Below, in pieces: positions 61,566 to 64,000 of a stretch of 64,000 bases of DNA. This DNA is from Mesorhizobium sp. (GTDB taxonomy: Bacteria > Pseudomonadota > Alphaproteobacteria > Rhizobiales > Rhizobiaceae): positions 1 to 64,000 of the forward strand of contig SUGL01000012.1 of the NCBI GenBank assembly GCA_004963905.1, written 5' to 3'. Made by a program: the position numbers and the translations under genes. The notes under the pieces were generated by a model. That model was not told where the DNA came from and did no database searches. It worked only from the letters and a program-made list of their open reading frames with translations. How positions within the stretch are numbered: the first letter of the stretch is position 1; every line of letters starts with the position of its first letter.

Positions 61566-62751
61566 ACAGCACCGGACCCTGCCGCAGACCTCGCCCGGTC
61601 GAGACCCGGACGCAGTCGCGACCGGCATTTTTGGCTGCATAGAGCGCGTCGTCGGCGCGACGAAGAAGATCTGAAAAACTCTCATCCGCGGCAAGCTCGG
61701 CGACACCGAAGCTCGCGCTGCAGCGATGATCGACGGGCAGGCCGTCGATCGGCAGAGCGCTGAACGCGCTGCGCGCGCCCTCGGCGAACAGCCGCGCCGC
61801 GGCAAGATTGGTGCCGGGCAGGATGATGGCGAATTCCTCGCCGCCGATGCGGCCGGCGACATGGTGCTCGGCCGTCGCCTCGCGCAGAAAGCCCGCAAAG
61901 GTCTCGATGACGCGGTCGCCGCAGGCATGGCCGTAGCTGTCGTTGATGCTCTTGAAGTAGTCGAGGTCGGCAATGAGCAGCGCCACCGGAACGCCCCGGC
62001 GCACGGCGTCGCGCATCGCAAGTGCGGCATGCCGCTCGAAGCCGCGACGGTTGAAGAGCCGCGAAAGCGCATCCGTTTCGGACTTCGACGTGGCTTCGGC
62101 GAGCACGTCGCGCACCAGTATGGCGAGCGCAAGCAGCGCCACCGCCAAGCCGAACACGGTGCCGAGCGACTGCGACACCAGCGCATAGCTCGTCCCGACG
62201 TAGGATTGGGGATTGGCGCCCCAGCCGCCCAACGCGCCGGCGATGAAAGGTTTCGAGGCGAACTGCGCGGCGCTCGCCGCGAGCACGAGCATCAATATGT
62301 GGTCGAGTCGCCCGAGCCTCTGCCTGGAGGACAGCACGATGCCGAGAGCGGTGAACTGCATGGCGGCATAGGGAAGCTGATAGGCCATCATGCGGGTGAG
62401 CGACTGGCGCGGCAGGTCCTGCACCAAATAGACGGCGACCGAGGACACGGCCAGGAAGAACAGCATCGGCGCCCAAGGCGGCGTCACACCGTATTTGTGG
62501 GCAAGCCCGCCGTTGAAGGCGATGGTTGCGCCGAGGAAGACGGCGAAGGCTACGACAACCGGCAGCCGGGCATCGGCAAAGGCCGGGATGCTGAGTTCGA
62601 TGGCGAAATAGGCCATGCCGAGCACATAGCCGAAGGCCAGCCAGCGCGCCGGCACACGCCCGACCTCATAGATGGCGATCGTCATGAAGGCCGCCGCCAG
62701 AAGCCCGGCGACGAACAGATTGATCACCAGGATGAAATCAGCGCTGCCCAT
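61549..62751 (-). CDS. Membrane-anchored diguanylate cyclase (GGDEF domain)
   Basis: A 400-residue protein with about seven N-terminal membrane helices (residues 5-225) and a GGDEF domain starting DALSRLFNRRGFERH. The active site is IGGEEFAIIL. ATG 62751 is preferred (AAGGA eight bases upstream) over an upstream ATG at 62781. The tail RDCVRVSTGRGLRQG is polar. Same architecture as the protein at 12972 and the next one at 63112. Confidence 0.88.
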   Translation of the reverse strand: MGSADFILVINLFVAGLLAAAFMTIAIYEVGRVPARWLAFGYVLGMAYFAIELSIPAFADARLPVVVAFAVFLGATIAFNGGLAHKYGVTPPWAPMLFFLAVSSVAVYLVQDLPRQSLTRMMAYQLPYAAMQFTALGIVLSSRQRLGRLDHILMLVLAASAAQFASKPFIAGALGGWGANPQSYVGTSYALVSQSLGTVFGLAVALLALAILVRDVLAEATSKSETDALSRLFNRRGFERHAALAMRDAVRRGVPVALLIADLDYFKSINDSYGHACGDRVIETFAGFLREATAEHHVAGRIGGEEFAIILPGTNLAAARLFAEGARSAFSALPIDGLPVDHRCSASFGVAELAADESFSDLLRRADDALYAAKNAGRDCVRVSTGRGLRQGPVLFNGRG

Positions 62752-62858
62752 GTTCCTTGAGTCCCCCGGACAGAAAACCATCGACGGGCGAAAAACACGT
62801 TAACGCGGGCCATGGTGCGGAACCGCAGGCCTTGGCGCTTAGCTGCAAGGCCGTTCGG

Positions 62859-63062
62859 TCGTCATTCCAGGGCGGAGCAAGGAGCGGAGCGACGCGCGCA
62901 GACCCTGGAATCCATGCCGTTACGTCAGAGCGATTCCAGCGGTGCAGATTCTGCTCCGCTGCTTTCTTCGGCCGGGGTCACGGCATGGATCCTCGGGTCT
63001 ACGCGTCCGCTTCGCTTCCGCTCCGCCCGTGGATGACGAAGTTCAGAAGCTTCGGCCAATCG
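62859..63062. repeat. Intergenic palindromic repeat, family C, copy 2
   Basis: Starts GTCGTCATTCCAGGGCGGAG and ends CTCCGCCCGTGGATGACGAA, in reverse orientation to the copy at 52683-52890. The centre differs. It fills most of the 360 bases between two diguanylate cyclase genes; no gene is visible there. Confidence 0.75.
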
Positions 63063-63111
63063 CGAACGTGGCGATCGCCTTCTGGGTTTGGGGCAGCCCG
63101 AGGCCACCGTC

Positions 63112-64000
63112 TCAGCCGACGCCGACCGCTTCAGCCACGAAGACGGTTTCGGGGCGCTCGTAGGAGAGGCGGACGCTGTCGCGGCCGTTTCTCTTGGCCT
63201 TGTAGAGCGCCTCGTCGGCGCGCCGCATCAGCGGCGCCAGGCCTTCATTCCCGGTACGGGCGGCGACGCCGAAGCTCGCGGTCACCCTGACGCCGGAAGG
63301 AAGCCCGTCGATCGCTCCGGCCGAATAGTAGGTGCGGATCGCTTCGGCAAACAGGCGCGCCGAGGCGAGATCGCTGAGCGGCAGAAGCACGGCGAACTCC
63401 TCGCCGCCGATGCGGCCGGCAGCGCCCCGCGTGCCCGTGGCGAAACGCAGCTTGGCGGCGAAATCGGCAATCACCCGGTCGCCCGCCTCATGCCCGTGCC
63501 GGTCGTTCAACGCCTTGAAATGATCGAGGTCGGCAAGCACGAGCGCAACGGGAGATCCCGCCTTGGCGCATCGATCGAGCAGAAATGCCGCCCGATCCTC
63601 GAAGCCGCGGCGATTGAGGAGCCCCGACAGCGGGTCGGTCTGGGTCTCGGCCTTCAGCGCCTTCATCACGTCGAGCGCCGCCGCCGTGAACAGGCAGAGC
63701 GCGATCAGGAGCGACAAAAGCGCGTGCGACAGCAGCGCGGTCGTCCAATAGGACGAGCCGTAGAAACCGTCATAGCTCGGGAACGGCCCATGCGCGATGA
63801 CGACGATCAGGGTCCGGGCGGTGAAGTTCAGCGCCGAAAGCAACGACAGCATGAACAGGATCTTTTCGGTCGGTCCATTGTTGCGCACCGGCCTGAGCTC
63901 GGCCGCGACGAGCAGGCTCAAGCCGCCGAAGCCGAAATTCATGCTGAGCACGCGCCAGGTGAGATCCGGCTGGACGAACATGAACCATGCGAAGGCGGCG
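63112..64000 (-). CDS. Diguanylate cyclase (GGDEF), N-terminus outside the window
   Basis: At least 295 codons, open at the right edge, so the start is beyond 64000. Two or three visible membrane helices lead into DPLSGLLNRRGFEDRAAFLL and the active site RIGGEEFAVLL. SPVALVLADLDHFKALNDRH is the substrate-binding region. Likely a functional diguanylate cyclase adjacent to a second one. Confidence 0.87.
   Translation of the reverse strand, partial: AAFAWFMFVQPDLTWRVLSMNFGFGGLSLLVAAELRPVRNNGPTEKILFMLSLLSALNFTARTLIVVIAHGPFPSYDGFYGSSYWTTALLSHALLSLLIALCLFTAAALDVMKALKAETQTDPLSGLLNRRGFEDRAAFLLDRCAKAGSPVALVLADLDHFKALNDRHGHEAGDRVIADFAAKLRFATGTRGAAGRIGGEEFAVLLPLSDLASARLFAEAIRTYYSAGAIDGLPSGVRVTASFGVAARTGNEGLAPLMRRADEALYKAKRNGRDSVRLSYERPETVFVAEAVGVG

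Overview
The window is chromosomal DNA of a high-GC alphaproteobacterium, almost certainly a Rhizobiales member close to Mesorhizobium. Pointers are the gene order aminotransferase-hom-glpX-recJ, the Fe-S scaffold-folE-hisI-patatin cluster, the sdhCDAB operon, class I PHA synthase, glutathione-dependent formaldehyde oxidation, the alphaproteobacterial Tad/Cpa pilus locus, and several families of palindromic intergenic repeats of the kind seen in rhizobia. Genus assignment is inference from content; no rRNA or tRNA gene is visible. Most of the window is core metabolism.

Layout. 1-2140: end of class III alcohol dehydrogenase, gfa, a YaiI/DUF188 gene and a DUF1345 membrane protein. 2239-4326: a cytochrome b561-like protein, a Tat-exported molybdopterin oxidoreductase and a GNAT acetyltransferase, tightly packed. 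4377-8350: a secreted DUF3011-like protein, an orphan solute-binding protein, and a frameshifted OafA-type acyltransferase flanked by a 33-bp direct repeat. 8435-12967: tandem glycine riboswitch and gcvTHP. 12972-22340: a diguanylate cyclase, then the minus-strand Tad/Cpa pilus operon (cpaB, cpaC, small lipoprotein, tadZ, tadA, tadB, tadC, tadD) without pilin or prepilin peptidase. 22576-34246: parE, a FUSC transporter, DUF2336, a MaoC/CitE pair, an isoprenylcysteine-methyltransferase-like gene divergent from a TetR gene with two tandem operators between them, flavin reductase and nitroreductase, a three-module secreted protein and a lysophospholipid acyltransferase. 34447-43052: thrS, an LCMT-type methyltransferase, a class D beta-lactamase, yidD, a LysR regulator, a NifU-like scaffold, folE, hisI, patatin. 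43074-54815: recJ, glpX, hom, aminotransferase (minus), a lipoprotein, phaC, an M15/DUF882 lipoprotein, a TerB-like protein, YCII and OsmC. 55038-64000: yceH between inverted repeats, the sdh operon carrying an inserted Suppressor-of-fused gene, an MliC-like lipoprotein, a secreted small protein and two further diguanylate cyclases.

The most unusual region is sdhA-SUFU-35-codon ORF-sdhB (56745-57616). A lower-GC SUFU-domain gene sits inside the succinate dehydrogenase operon and is joined to sdhB by a tiny ORF that overlaps both neighbours (TGATG and TAATG). Other second-look items are the tandem TetR operators, repeats that abut stop codons inside operons, the reduced CpaD position of the Tad locus, the chromosomal OXA-type enzyme, the flanking repeats of the frameshifted acyltransferase, and the LysR box next to an uncharacterised 53-codon ORF. 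No CRISPR array, prophage, integrase or transposase gene was seen.
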